Part shown: piece by piece, positions 33,644-43,456 of the stretch
Numbering within the stretch: the stretch's first letter is position 1
Layout: every line of letters starts with the position of its first letter
Assembly: GCF_937616625.2 (NCBI RefSeq)
Contig: NC_065574.1
Location: 8,124,501-8,188,500, forward strand
Length of the DNA stretch: 64,000 nt
Reading direction: 5' to 3'
DNA from: Mercurialis annua
Lineage: Eukaryota; Streptophyta; Magnoliopsida; Malpighiales; Euphorbiaceae
The notes under the pieces: generated by a model
Told to the model about the DNA's origin: nothing
What the model saw: the letters and a program-made list of their open reading frames with translations, nothing else
The model's database searches: none
Translations under genes and position numbers: made by a program

Positions 33644-34479
33644 GGCAATATCTCAAAAATCATCATATTTTTATAGCATTCTGATTTTATAAAATTGTCA
33701 ATTTTATTCTATTTATATTTTTAATTTCATTAAGATTATTATTTTTTTATTCTTATAAAATTCAAATAAGTCTTTTATTAAGTATTTATTTTAAATAGTG
33801 TTTAATATTATAAATGGAGTAAATTTTTTTTTCTCCAAATAATAATTATTTGTTTAATATAAATAATTTGTATCAAATTTTTTTATATTTAATTTGACAT
33901 TGAAATGTCACCAACCGCGGTGCTTCTCCAACCTCTGCGCCGCCAAACCAAATTTGGTTAGTCTATCATGGAGATATGATGGAAGACGAACCTCATATTC
34001 CATGGAGGAAGATGGGTATTCTAGTCGTCTTCCTCCATGGAAGACGAGGTTCATCTTTCATGAAGAAAGATCGATCTGTCTTTCTCTTTGAAAAATATAC
34101 TACATCCGATTTGGTGGGTCTGAGGGCAGCAGATGGGACATGAGATGGCAGCGGACGGAATTGAGAGACATTGATGATTGTCAGTTATATATATTATTTA
34201 ATTTAAATATCTAATAAATTTTTCATCCATAATTTATTTGATCTTTTTTGAAGATAAATGATTAATTTTGATTTTTCCAAGTGAAAAAGAATACAATATT
34301 ATTTTTTTATTTAGTTGTTTTGAATGGAATCATCATAGAATAACAAAATCGTCCAAAATTGAAAATGTAGGGTACAAATAAATGTTAAAAATGTGAAATA
34401 GAATAACATTGACGATTTTATAAGGCTTGGTGCCATTGAAAAAAATATAAAGGTCGATGGATTTTTGAGATATTTTGTC
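33644..34479. mobile_element. MULE-like TIR element with GAAGACGA hairpin core
   Basis: The arms pair over more than 100 bp (left ggcaatatctcaaaaatc; right gatttttgagatattttgtc; inner aaaattgtcaattttattct against agaataacattgacgatttt). The flanks aaaatttat / taaatttaa agree at 7 of 9 positions. The core (33960-34080) contains inverted gaagacgaacctcat / aagacgaggttcat and ccatggagga. No coding. Confidence 0.6.
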
Positions 34480-35624
34480 TAAATTTAATTAGATTTGGTT
34501 AATTTTACACAAAACTTAACTTTCAATATAATTTTTTTATTTAATTTCAGAAAAAAAAAATTGCATTAGTTATTTTGGTAATTATTTCATACTTTGTTTA
34601 TTATATTAATGATTTATCTAATTGTGATAGTTTTATTAGATTTAATATAAAAATGTGTACTTTTTAAAAATAATAATAGTATCTTAGTTAATTATAATTA
34701 TAATTGAATAGCATACCTAAAAATAAGTGGGGATAAATGTCGCCTTAAAATCTCATATAAATATTTTAAATTTTAAATTTCTTTCGTTTCAGATTAACAC
34801 ATCATTTTATTTTTTTGACGCATTAAATTATAGATTATTTTTATTTTTAATAAATAGTACATTAAAAACTAAATTATTATTAACAATTACCTCGTCCGTT
34901 CAATAAATATAAAAACGTTTGACACCTTTTGAGTTACACATGGATTAAAATATATCATTAGTGTTTCATAGTTTTTTTAATAAAATTCCTAAAATAATCT
35001 AAAGGTTTATTAGTAAATATTAATTGGAAAAATTAAAGTATTTTTAAAATTAATTCATAATTAGTAACGCCCATAAAAACAGATATGGTTATTTTGCCAA
35101 ATTTTTTTAAATAATAGTACTTAAAATAAAAAAATATCAAAAACAAGTCAAAATTATAATATTTTAAACACATATGAGACGCGAAAGGTGCAGTCGATGG
35201 ACAGTTGGTGAATGTTCTTATACTATTTTTTGTTGGAATTGAGGGATGGAGCAGGCAAAATTAGCTGCAAGATAGTTATCGGTTCAAGAATTGTCTGTAA
35301 AGTTATTTTCAAATGAATTAATTGTATCATATTTTAATATAGAATAAGGTCTTTTTATGCTAATACAAAATAAATAAAATCAATCAACTTATTTACTGTA
35401 AAATACGCCAATAAAATTAATTATTAAAAATATCTTTATACATTTAAAAAATTATAAAAAAATTGATAAAAATTAATTTCAACTAACTTAATTATATATA
35501 TATATATATTTTATTTTTTGTATTTTTTCATAAGGTCCATCATTTTAAAATGAAAAAAAATATTAAATAATAAAAAACTTAAAGAAAATTAGAATTAATA
35601 TTTGTCATTTTGTTGTGTGTAGAT
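34480..35624. other. Intergenic
   Basis: A+T-rich DNA between FAD5 and PIFI, no gene or bounded repeat. Confidence 0.45.
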
Positions 35625-35708
35625 ATTTTGAGTAAATATGTGTTTCTGGTTGAATGCTCTGTGATTATTTTGAGTAAATATGTGTTTCTGGTTGAATGCT
35701 CTGTGATT
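35625..35708. repeat. Perfect 42-bp tandem duplication upstream of PIFI
   Basis: Two exact copies (35625-35666, 35667-35708) of a unit starting attttgagtaaatatgtgtt and ending ctctgtgatt, ending 136 bp before the PIFI ATG, so it lies in the presumed promoter. Confidence 0.92.
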
Positions 35709-35844
35709 TTATCTCATCTCTAAGTAAACTCTAATAAAACTCTTGCCCTCTTCAACTATTAAAAGCATTTTAATCAAGTTTTTGTATCCTTTAAACGCGT
35801 GTTTGTGACGGTGGGTCGTTAAAGAAACACCAAAAGCGTGAGTA

Positions 35845-38692
35845 ATGGCAGCAGCAGCATCAACGAGTGCGTCGCTTTTCAAATTGGCAACTCACCCAAC
35901 AAACTCGTCCACTCGCTCAATCTCTGTAAACCCACCTGTCTCCATCTCTTTTGGTGAGTTTCTGCTTCCCATGCATAATTCTATGAGAATTGAAATATCA
36001 TTTAATTAATTTTTCACTCTGTTTTTATATTTTGTTTTAGTACTAAAAATTTGCAATTGAAAGAGATTGAGTTGGACAATGAACTTCTAATTTGATAGTT
36101 AAATTATAATTGGGTGAATTTAAACTGAAACAAATTCACAAGATCAGAAATTTAATTGAACCATTAGTGTTTCTCTTTGCTGTGTGTTGTTTCCGTGTAC
36201 GGAGCTTGTTAGTGCATACACAATAGAACTTCAAATTATCCATTTTAGCGTTGGTGCTATACTCCCAACTCCATTTCCAACTGCAAAATTAATTTACGGC
36301 CATGTTTGGTTCATGGAATAGGTGCGGAATGGAATAGCTATTCCGCATAGAATGACAATTCTTTGCTTTGCTTCATGGAATAAATATTCCAAAGAATTGC
36401 TATTCCATAATTTTGTGGAATAAACACTACCCTCAGAAACTAAAGAATGGCTATTCCATTATTCTATTTTATGCTATTCTATTCCATGAACCAAACATGA
36501 CCTACATTGTATTGGTTTGAATACGTTAATGTAATTTTATTTTATATATTTTAGATATAAATTTCATTTTTAAAAGTATTTTATTGAATTTTACTTTAAA
36601 GAATTTTTAAAAGTTTTAATTTTATATTATTTTATTCTATAAATATGAATATCATTATATATGGATGTTTATATAATAAAAATAGATATGTGGCTATATT
36701 TGTAAATTCCATAGAAAATGTTATAATCAAATTATATATTTTTTCTGATATTAAATATAATACCGTACGTAAATTAAAAATCGGTTATGTAAGTAATTTA
36801 TAAAGTCAAACGACTTATTATAGAGATATGAAGTTGAGAGTTTAAAACTGTAAAATAAAATAAATTTGTAGAGTTTGGTTGAATTCGGTTTAGTCTATGA
36901 TTTTATTATAGAGTTGAGTTGGAGATGGTGAAAGTTCGTTAATAAATCAGGCTGTAAACATATATCACAGAATATCTTTGAAAATGCAGGCACTACTTTT
37001 GTTGGCGCTTCATTGCCAATAAGCTCCCCAAGGAAGAACAGAGACATCAAGTTTTGTAGGCAGGTGACTACTGCAGCTGCTGTAGCCACCACAACACCAT
37101 CACAAGAAATTGTAGAGTATGAATTTCCACTTGGTTTTACAAACTTTTTTAAGAGGTTATTTTGAGTTTTTAAGAAGTTATTTTGTTCTTTTTCTAGGTA
37201 TGCACTTCCTTCTTGGGCTTCGTTTGAACTTGGAAGGGCTCCTGTCTTCTGGAAAACCATGAACGGTCTTCCTCCATCTTCCGTAAGTTCAATGCAACTA
37301 TTTTCTTCTTATTGATGATATCTCAGGACTCTTGTAATGATCATGCATTTGAAATCCCACAGGGTGAGAAGCTAAAACTTTTCTACAATCCGGCTGCAAC
37401 CAAACTTGAACCAAATAAAGATTTTGGGATTGCATTCAATGGTAATCGCTCATTAGTTATTTGATCAGATGCCCTTTTGTATGACATATTGAAATAACTA
37501 CTGCTAACACGGAAAAACTGTGTTATTTTACGGTTTTTTGTGTTAAAAATGAAATTTTATTGATTGAATGAAGTGTCCGTACTACTTAGCAGCTCTGCAT
37601 TCAAACTGCTTGCTATATACAGAACAGAAATGACATGTGTTGCTGAAATTCATTGGTTTCTTATTGCTATGCACTATGTTGAACGGAAACTTATCGATTC
37701 CTACATATCTACGTTTCAGTCCTGTTTTATATTTATCGTTTCGGTTTTTTCCGTTTTAAAGTTTTTTGTTTTCGCAACATGTGTGGTGCATTATGGGGTG
37801 AAGGTCCGAATTGATTTGGACTTGTTTTATGGTAGCACTCAACTGATATTCAATTCTATGCAGGAGGTTTCAATCAGCCTATTATGTGTGGTGGTGAGCC
37901 AAGGGAGATGCTAAAAAAAACTCGAGGCAAAGCTGATCCCCCAATATACACCATTCAGATCTGCATTCCAAAGCATGGTTAGTACCTAAAAAGTAATAAC
38001 CCCATTCCTCCTCTTCAAGAACTAGTAAAGTAAGTGTGGTCATCCTTTTTTGCAGCTGTGAACTTGATTTTCTCATTCACAAATGGAGTTGAATGGGATG
38101 GCCCTTACAGACTGCAGTTTCAAGTTCCTAGGAGTTGGCAAAACAAACCAATTGAATTCTTCAATGAGGTAATAAGACTCAACATATGTTAGATGCACTA
38201 CAACACATTGTTGATTAACTTGATGTAGTTCTTGGATGGAAACAATTTTAAACTTGTATCCATATGGTAGGGATTGGCAAACGAGTTGAGTAAAGAAGGT
38301 GCATGTGACAGAGCAATCTTTCCGGACACGAACATCGTGATTGATCGATGTGCTATAATCGGGAACTTGTCCACTGAAGGGGTTAGTGGATTCCTTGCCA
38401 TTTTTCAATTCCATTTACTATATTTAGTCAATGTTGCACAAAACCTTAGCAAAGCCTATGTTTCAGTATTTCTTTTTTGTCGTCAAAAATGCTTCTGAAA
38501 CTATGAAATTCTATATTTGTGACCAAATGTCGTTTCCATTTCCGCACTCAAATTGATGTCGATGGGGATATATTTCAGGGTGATCGCTGCAATCTTGATC
38601 TAGTTCCAGGATGCATGGATACTACTTCACACTTGTATAACCCACTCGCAAATTTAGACGACGGATCTTGCGCTATTGACGTAGAGGATTAG
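35845..38692 (+). CDS. PIFI: PIFI-like plastid protein (post-illumination chlorophyll fluorescence increase)
   Basis: Eight GT-AG exons: 35845-35953, 36990-37116, 37198-37282, 37363-37441, 37864-37977, 38056-38168, 38271-38381, 38579-38692. The product of about 283 residues starts [20 protein letters not shown], a Ser/Thr/Ala-rich transit-type N-terminus. The mature part includes [68 protein letters not shown] and a Cys-containing tail [15 protein letters not shown]...DDGSC. In Arabidopsis this stromal protein is linked to NDH-dependent chlororespiratory electron flow; its biochemical activity is unknown. Intron 1 holds a Harbinger-like MITE. It lies beside FAD5 as in Arabidopsis, and shares an intergenic region of about 2.7 kb with it, divergently. 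Confidence 0.88.
36298..36502. mobile_element. Harbinger/Tourist-like MITE in PIFI intron 1
   Basis: Termini GGCCATGTTTGGTTCATGGA and the inverted tccatgaaccaaacatgacc, about 24 bp each with one mismatch. TAC precedes (36295-36297) and follows (36503-36505). Interior repeats tattcca/tggaata. 205 bp, non-coding. Confidence 0.82.
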
Positions 38693-39080
38693 CCTCATCA
38701 AGGTCTTACCACTTTCATTTTCCTTTCGGTACATATTAGTTATACTGTAATACCCTATACATTTATAGCATACTATTGGCATGTCCATGTAAAATATACA
38801 AGGGCTGTTTCTCTGCACTGTGAATGTTGATAGTAACATAATCCATATAAAAAAATTGTAAGTTAAAGCTTATGCGTTTACTAAATTATATGTCTTTTAC
38901 AGAACAGTTATTGCCGTATCATTTGTTGTATTTTGGTACAAATTATTTATGCGGCATCAGATGCGTTGGCTAACCAGTATCAAATAAAATTATAGTAACC
39001 GTTTTACAAAAAGTCTATAGTTCAAAATCCCAAAAAGTTTTAGCCGTAACAAATACAATAATATTCTATTTTCATTAGAC
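38693..39080. other. PIFI 3' flank
   Basis: Presumed 3' UTR and downstream A+T-rich sequence. No further gene. Confidence 0.4.
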
Positions 39081-39540
39081 CTTGGCAAATCCTTGTATTG
39101 ACCTACTTTCATGACAAGATTAACTTAAACATGACACGACTCATCGTTTCCGATATATGATGCTTAGACACAACATGTTTATAACACTAGTTATACAACA
39201 CAGCACGTATAACACGCTTAATTAAATGTTACTTATATTAAGTTGTTTAACATGATACATTGAATTCATAAAGAAAAACATGACACGCTGAAACTCAAAT
39301 GAATTCGGCATTTTAGTTATCCTTTTGGACACGAAATTAATCATGTCGGAAATAAGTTGATCCGTTTACAAAACAAAACCTATTTACCCAAACTCAATTG
39401 AAACTCAAATGAATTTGGCATTTTAGTTATCTTTTTGGACATGAAATTAATCGTGTCGGAAATAAGTTGATCCGTTTACGCAACAAACCTATTTACCCAA
39501 AATGAATTAACTGTGTGCCTGTCTTGTTCAAAATTGAGGT
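39081..39540. repeat. ACACGAC-type dispersed repeat with 116-bp internal duplication
   Basis: acatgacacgactca, cagcacgtataacacgc and similar words mark a known plant dispersed repeat class. Within it a unit beginning gaaactcaaatgaatt and running through gtcggaaataagttgatccg to tatttaccc occurs twice in tandem (39291-39390 and 39407-39505) with few differences. Confidence 0.6.
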
Positions 39541-39645
39541 GGTCTAATTTTCATGAAAAAAAGCTAGTTCACCATTTTTTTTGACATTTTAAGAGTATGG
39601 TTTTAGGCTGTAATTGCCCACATTTTCTTTCTTTTCCATACACTA

Positions 39646-40292
39646 TGTCACATGCCGTATAATTCTTCGCACGTGATGGAGGTTATGACCCGAATATTTC
39701 CAAAACACTCTCGGATCTCATGTTCCGGAATACTCTAAAATCCTTTAGAACATTCTAGAATTCTCCGGAATACTCTAGAATCCTTTAGAACATTCTAGAA
39801 TCCCCCGGAATACTCTAGAATCCTCCGGAACACCCTAGAATTTTCCGGAACATTCTAGAAGCTTTTTTACGAGACTATTCCAGAATTATCTAGAATTCTC
39901 TAGACTAATCTGGAATACTCTAGAACTCTCTAGAAGGTAATAGATGTATATAGTAGCTTCTTACATTGTGTAGAATAGTAAAGATAGTTCTAGAAGATAG
40001 AATAAGAACCATTGGATCAAATAGATCCTAGCCATCCATTTAGGAGGTGGAGGACTATATATAGCCTCAAAACCTCATTTGTAAAGTATCCTAGAAATCC
40101 TTGTGAATTCAAGAGTTGTGTAATCAAGCTTTCATAAAGTAATACAAGCTTACATACGTTCTAGCCATCTTACGATCTTTACTTCCGCTTAAGTGTGTTT
40201 AAACACTTCGAGAGAGGCTGACTAGTAACTTGTTCGAGAAAAGTTCACTAGTGCCGCACGGATCTTTGGTTAGAAAATCCAAGCCCGTGACA
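39646..40292 (+). repeat. 5' LTR of gypsy element
   Basis: 647 bp, TG..CA. Contains many gaatactctagaa / ggaacattctagaa words (an imperfect internal tandem array at about 39730-39930) and a TATA-like ctatatatagcc at 40052-40063, which fits a retroelement promoter. Confidence 0.92.
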
Positions 40293-40294
40293 GT

Positions 40295-40307
40295 TGGTAT
40301 CGGAGCC
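40295..40307 (+). other. Primer binding site
   Basis: TGGTATCGGAGCC two bases after the LTR resembles the initiator tRNA-Met site (TGGTATCAGAGC) with one change. Confidence 0.75.
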
Positions 40308-40335
40308 GAAGTTAATATTATTTTGCTCTTGAAAG

Positions 40336-42744
40336 ATGGCAAGTTCGGGAAGTGAGAATATTCACATGGAGGATCCAACGACACACTCGAAAAGGGGGAG
40401 GTCCAAGTCGAGGGATGTTATGGCAGACATGAATTCGAGGCTCGCAAAAGTAGAACTTGCGGTGGCCGATGGGCAAGAAAGGTTCGAGGAGGCGGACCAA
40501 CGCATCGAGGAGCTCGAGAAGGGAAGAGAAGAGCTTGGAGAAGCGATGCAAGGTGCCGTGAACCAAGCCGTGTCGAAATGTTTAGGCCAAATCAAGACTT
40601 TGGAAGAAAACCTCCAAGCCGAGATTGTTTCGTTGAAGGAAGAGCTCGAGAGGGTCGTCAACGAGTTGAAGGAGACGAAGGATGAGCTCAAGATATGCAA
40701 GAAGGCAGTCGCTCAAGGGGAAAGCGTTGCCTTGCCGGCCGTAGTTTCCACTCCGTCGAGGATGGACATTCCAAGACCAAAGGCGTATAAGGGCACGAGG
40801 AATGCGAAGGAAGTGGACAACTTTATATGGAGCTTGGAGCAATACTTCAAGGCTCTCGGTGTTGGAGAAGACACCAAGAAGATCGATAGCGCTACACTCT
40901 ACCTTGAAGATACCGCGATGGTATGGTGGAGACGGAGATATGGCGATATCGAGAGAGGGACTTGTACCATCAACACATGGAACGAGTTCAAGAAGGAGCT
41001 AAAAAGGCAATTCTATCCGGAGAATGCCGAAGAGGAGGCGAGAGCAAAGTTAAGGCGTCTCCAACAAAAGGGAAGCATTCACGACTATGTGAAAGAATTT
41101 TCGGAGGTGCTATTAGAGATCCCCGACTACCCGGATAAAGAAGCGTTGTTTGCCTTCAAGGATGGTCTTCAAAATTGGGTGAAGATGGAGCTTCAACGAC
41201 ATGGAGTCCAAGATCTTGCTACCGCAATTTCCGTTGCCGAGTCGCTAATTGAGTTCACAAGACTGGAGAAACACAAGTCTTATAAGGACAAGGAAGGCAA
41301 CGAGGATGGAGAAGGATTCATCCAAGGTAAGCAAAGTTATCACAAGTTCAATAAGTTTGATAAGGGGAATAGCACGAGGGATGGTAAGAATGGAGAGAGA
41401 CCAACCCTTAAATGCTTCTTTTGCGATGGGCCGCATAAGGCAAGAGATTGTCCAAAGAAGGCGAAGCTCTCGGCCTTAATTGAACAAAGTGAAGAGGACG
41501 AGGATCGGCAACGAGAGGAGACCAAGATGGGGTCTTTGCAAATTCTTAATGCCATTAAAGCCAAGGTAGAAGAACCCAAGACCGATAGAAAGGGTCGATT
41601 GTTCTTGGAAGCAAGGGTCGGTGGCCAATTTGTGAAAGCATTGGTAGACACCGGAGCTTCGAACAACTTCCTTCGAGTCGAGGAAGCGAAGGCGTTGGGA
41701 ATCACTTATAATGGCGAGGGAGGATGGATTAAGGCAGTCAACTCAGAGCCGAAACCAATTTATGGCGTTGCTCGTGACGTGAAGGTGTGCCTAGGTGAGT
41801 GGTCGGGCCATGTTGATTTTTCAGTAGTACCTATGGATGATTATCCAATCGTACTTGGAATCGAGTTCATGGATCGTGTAAAAGCCATGCCCGTTCCTTT
41901 TGCCAACACCATGTGGATTTTGGATGAAGGCAAGACATGTGTGATACCACTATCGAGAGAAAGGAGTGCTAAAGCCAAGAAGCTCTCGACCATGAAACTC
42001 ATCGAAGGAGTAGAGGAGGCCGAACCATCATTCTTGGCGGCACTCAAGGAAGAGAGAGGACATTCCTTGCCAAAAGAGCAACAACCTATGGAAGTTTCTC
42101 ATGTCCTCGAAGAGTTAAAGGACGTGAGGCCACTTGGGTTACCAAAGGAGCTTCCACCCAAGAGAGAGGTGGACAATGGAGTAGAAGTGGTGAAAGATGT
42201 GGTGCCTTCCGGACGGGAAGATGTGAAGAGGCAACATAATAAGTTAGACTTTGTGATGCAATGCAAGTCGGGCAAGGCGAATCGAGGGATCGACGTGCTT
42301 AGTGAAGAAGCAAAGCAAACTATCATCACAATTCCGAGCTTTCCAATGGTGGACCGAGTCGAGAAGGGGCTCAAGCATGATCCAAAGGCCAAGAGTTTGA
42401 GGAAATTGGCAAGACAAGAGACGACGCGTCAATTCTGGCGTAGAGATGGAATGCTATCCACCAAAGGAGGTCGAGTGTATGTGCAGAAGCGGCAAGACTC
42501 GAAGAATGAAATCATCAAGGAGTGTTGCGACGCAACGAGAGCGAGTCCATTCAAGATCACAACGGGACGACAACCAAAGACTTCACACACTCCTTCGATG
42601 GAGCGAGAGGGGTCAAGCTCTATCGTGTCCAAGGTTGCTAAAGGATTGCACGAGAGTCCCGACAAAAAGCGGACAAATGGAACAAAGGCCGTAAAGGAGA
42701 AGAAACGGTTCGATGCTCAAATTGCAGGAAGGCAATTGGACTAA
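40336..42744 (+). CDS. Gypsy gag-protease polyprotein with in-frame loss of most of pol
   Basis: Residues 1-140: charged coiled coil (RLAKVELAVADGQERFEEAD, EELERVVNELKETKDELKIC). 148-310: retrotransposon gag (WSLEQYFKALGV, ATLYLEDTAMVWWRRRYGD, WNEFKKELKRQFYPENAEEE). About 360: CX2CX4HX4C zinc knuckle CFFCDGPHKARDC. 425-540: aspartic protease with catalytic LVDTGASNNF and IVLGIEFMD. Then the first residues of the reverse transcriptase lead-in (DVRPLGLPKELPPKREVDN), after which the catalytic palm, RNase H core and integrase core are missing. Fragments of the pre-integrase linker (DGMLSTKGGRVYVQKRQDSK, IIKECCD) and a C-terminal ATRASPFKITTGRQP are fused in frame. It could supply gag but not copy itself, so any mobility needs an autonomous relative. 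Confidence 0.92.
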   Translation: MASSGSENIHMEDPTTHSKRGRSKSRDVMADMNSRLAKVELAVADGQERFEEADQRIEELEKGREELGEAMQGAVNQAVSKCLGQIKTLEENLQAEIVSLKEELERVVNELKETKDELKICKKAVAQGESVALPAVVSTPSRMDIPRPKAYKGTRNAKEVDNFIWSLEQYFKALGVGEDTKKIDSATLYLEDTAMVWWRRRYGDIERGTCTINTWNEFKKELKRQFYPENAEEEARAKLRRLQQKGSIHDYVKEFSEVLLEIPDYPDKEALFAFKDGLQNWVKMELQRHGVQDLATAISVAESLIEFTRLEKHKSYKDKEGNEDGEGFIQGKQSYHKFNKFDKGNSTRDGKNGERPTLKCFFCDGPHKARDCPKKAKLSALIEQSEEDEDRQREETKMGSLQILNAIKAKVEEPKTDRKGRLFLEARVGGQFVKALVDTGASNNFLRVEEAKALGITYNGEGGWIKAVNSEPKPIYGVARDVKVCLGEWSGHVDFSVVPMDDYPIVLGIEFMDRVKAMPVPFANTMWILDEGKTCVIPLSRERSAKAKKLSTMKLIEGVEEAEPSFLAALKEERGHSLPKEQQPMEVSHVLEELKDVRPLGLPKELPPKREVDNGVEVVKDVVPSGREDVKRQHNKLDFVMQCKSGKANRGIDVLSEEAKQTIITIPSFPMVDRVEKGLKHDPKAKSLRKLARQETTRQFWRRDGMLSTKGGRVYVQKRQDSKNEIIKECCDATRASPFKITTGRQPKTSHTPSMEREGSSSIVSKVAKGLHESPDKKRTNGTKAVKEKKRFDAQIAGRQLD

Positions 42745-42788
42745 TCGAAGCATGCTAGGAGGATGCGACGAGGACGTCTGCAAATTGA

Positions 42789-42799
42789 GTGGGGGAGAA
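42789..42799 (+). other. Polypurine tract
   Basis: gtgggggagaa directly before the 3' LTR, the plus-strand primer of reverse transcription. Confidence 0.85.
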
Positions 42800-43446
42800 T
42801 GTCACATGCCGTATAATTCTTCGCACGTGATGGAGGTTATGACCCGAATATTTCCAAAACACTCTCGGATCTCATGTTCCGGAATACTCTAAAATCCTTT
42901 AGAACATTCTAGAATTCTCCGGAATACTCTAGAATCCTTTAGAACATTCTAGAATCCCCCGGAATACTCTAGAATCCTCCGGAACACCCTAGAATTTTCC
43001 GGAACATTCTAGAAGCTTTTTTACGAGACTATTCCAGAATTATCTAGAATTCTCTAGACTAATCTGGAATACTCTAGAACTCTCTAGAAGGTAATAGATG
43101 TATATAGTAGCTTCTTACATTGTGTAGAATAGTAAAGATAGTTCTAGAAGATAGAATAAGAACCATTGGATCAAATAGATCCTAGCCATCCATTTAGGAG
43201 GTGGAGGACTATATATAGCCTCAAAACCTCATTTGTAAAGTATCCTAGAAATCCTTGTGAATTCAAGAGTTGTGTAATCAAGCTTTCATAAAGTAATACA
43301 AGCTTACATACGTTCTAGCCATCTTACGATCTTTACTTCCGCTTAAGTGTGTTTAAACACTTCGAGAGAGGCTGACTAGTAACTTGTTCGAGAAAAGTTC
43401 ACTAGTGCCGCACGGATCTTTGGTTAGAAAATCCAAGCCCGTGACA
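42800..43446 (+). repeat. 3' LTR of gypsy element
   Basis: 647 bp; no difference from the 5' LTR was seen on direct reading. It forms, in antisense, whatever follows the first 10 nt of the ROD1 3' UTR. Confidence 0.92.
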
Positions 43447-43456
43447 ACATTGTTCT

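Larger units (their letters stand above)
39646..43446 (+). mobile_element. Ty3/gypsy-type LTR retrotransposon, internally deleted, very young
   Basis: Two 647-bp LTRs (39646-40292, 42800-43446) that appear identical on reading, TGTCAC...GTGACA ends, primer site and polypurine tract in place. The interior (40293-42799) encodes one uninterrupted 802-codon frame with gag and protease but only remnants of reverse transcriptase, RNase H and integrase. The flanking pentamers differ (cacta left, acatt right), so no target duplication is seen. The element ends 10 bp past the ROD1 stop codon, in the opposite orientation to that gene. It is far more G+C-rich than its surroundings. Confidence 0.93.

Noticed and set aside
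37564..37914. 116-codon open frame between PIFI exons 4 and 5
   Set aside because: Mostly intron; runs into exon 5 in the wrong frame. The exon structure of PIFI explains the region.
40318..42694. Several open frames of 60-120 codons on the minus strand and other plus frames inside the gypsy element
   Set aside because: They are shadows of the 802-codon gag-protease frame in G+C-rich DNA and show no protein family features.
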